This document shows, one piece after another, positions 5,907 through 6,048 of a stretch of 6,048 nt of DNA (position 1 is its first letter; each line of letters begins with the position of its first letter). Below the pieces are notes generated by a model. The model searched no databases. It was not told where the DNA came from and saw nothing but the letters and a program-made list of their open reading frames with translations. The translations under genes were made by a program, and so were the position numbers. Source of the stretch: Planctomycetaceae bacterium (GTDB lineage: Bacteria; Planctomycetota; Planctomycetia; Planctomycetales; Planctomycetaceae). The stretch spans positions 1 to 6,048 of the forward strand of contig WFOZ01000751.1 in assembly GCA_015487825.1 (NCBI GenBank). Reading direction: 5' to 3'.

Positions 5907-6048
5907 TTAGGGAAATGTCGGCGCTGGAAAGACATACACCTTATGTTGGTCTTTATTTATTGCACCTCAGGTGGAAACGACAAAGGGCAATAAAATCGAT
6001 AATGTAACCCATGCAATGTAAAGGAGTTATAGTCCCCAATTCAAATGG

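Larger units (their letters stand above)
5645..6048. other. 404-base region after the TIM-barrel gene without a convincing gene
   Basis: Apart from the palindrome and the possible remnant, nothing is clear. An 82-codon plus-strand frame (5745-5993) lies opposite the remnant; its composition is rich in Met, Phe and Ile, it has no ribosome site and no recognisable domain. AAGGAG at 6021-6026 resembles a ribosome site, but the next ATG (6045) is 18 bases on, which is too far. A frame from ATG 6011 stays open to the edge. Whether a gene starts here cannot be decided from this window. Confidence 0.4.

Noticed and set aside
5745..5993. 82-codon plus-strand frame after the TIM-barrel gene
   Set aside because: It has no ribosome site and no recognisable domain, its composition is unusual (many Met, Phe and Ile), and it overlaps an opposite-strand frame that looks more protein-like. 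It may be a shadow frame.

Overview
The window looks like ordinary chromosomal DNA from a planctomycete, most likely a Gimesia/Rubinisphaera-type member of the Planctomycetales. The reasons are moderate GC by eye, loosely packed genes with gaps of 160 to 450 bases, mostly weak or absent Shine-Dalgarno sequences, and the protein types. These include a membrane-anchored PQQ-like beta-propeller, a secreted protein whose N-terminus resembles planctomycete carbon-nitrogen hydrolases, an HtrA-type protease and a small xylose-isomerase-like TIM barrel. The assignment is an inference from remembered family features, not from a search.

Layout. At the left edge the 5' part of a gene on the minus strand (1-334) encodes a secreted protein that runs off the window. 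It diverges from a plus-strand gene (496-2166) for an inner-membrane protein with three N-terminal helices and a large BamB/PQQ-like propeller. After a 223-base gap comes a YjbQ/UPF0047 family gene (2390-2812). A 454-base gap follows with a weak terminator candidate and two RNA-hairpin candidates. Next is a two-PDZ HtrA/DegP-type serine protease (3267-4634). A 311-base gap holds a TATAAT hexamer, several inverted repeats and a 14-base perfect inverted repeat that can fold in two mutually exclusive ways. It leads into an eight-stranded TIM-barrel gene (4946-5644). The last 404 bases hold no convincing gene: a 15-base palindrome lies just after the TIM-barrel stop, and a minus-strand open frame without a start codon could be gene debris.

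How the genes relate. The four complete genes all read rightward, but each is separated by more than 200 bases, so they are probably separate transcription units rather than an operon. Two products act in or beyond the inner membrane (the propeller and the protease), and both fit envelope protein handling. YjbQ and the TIM barrel are cytoplasmic metal-site proteins of uncertain substrate. I see no mobile element, CRISPR array, tRNA or rRNA, and no clear novel multi-gene system. The most unusual signal is the alternative-fold leader before the TIM-barrel gene.
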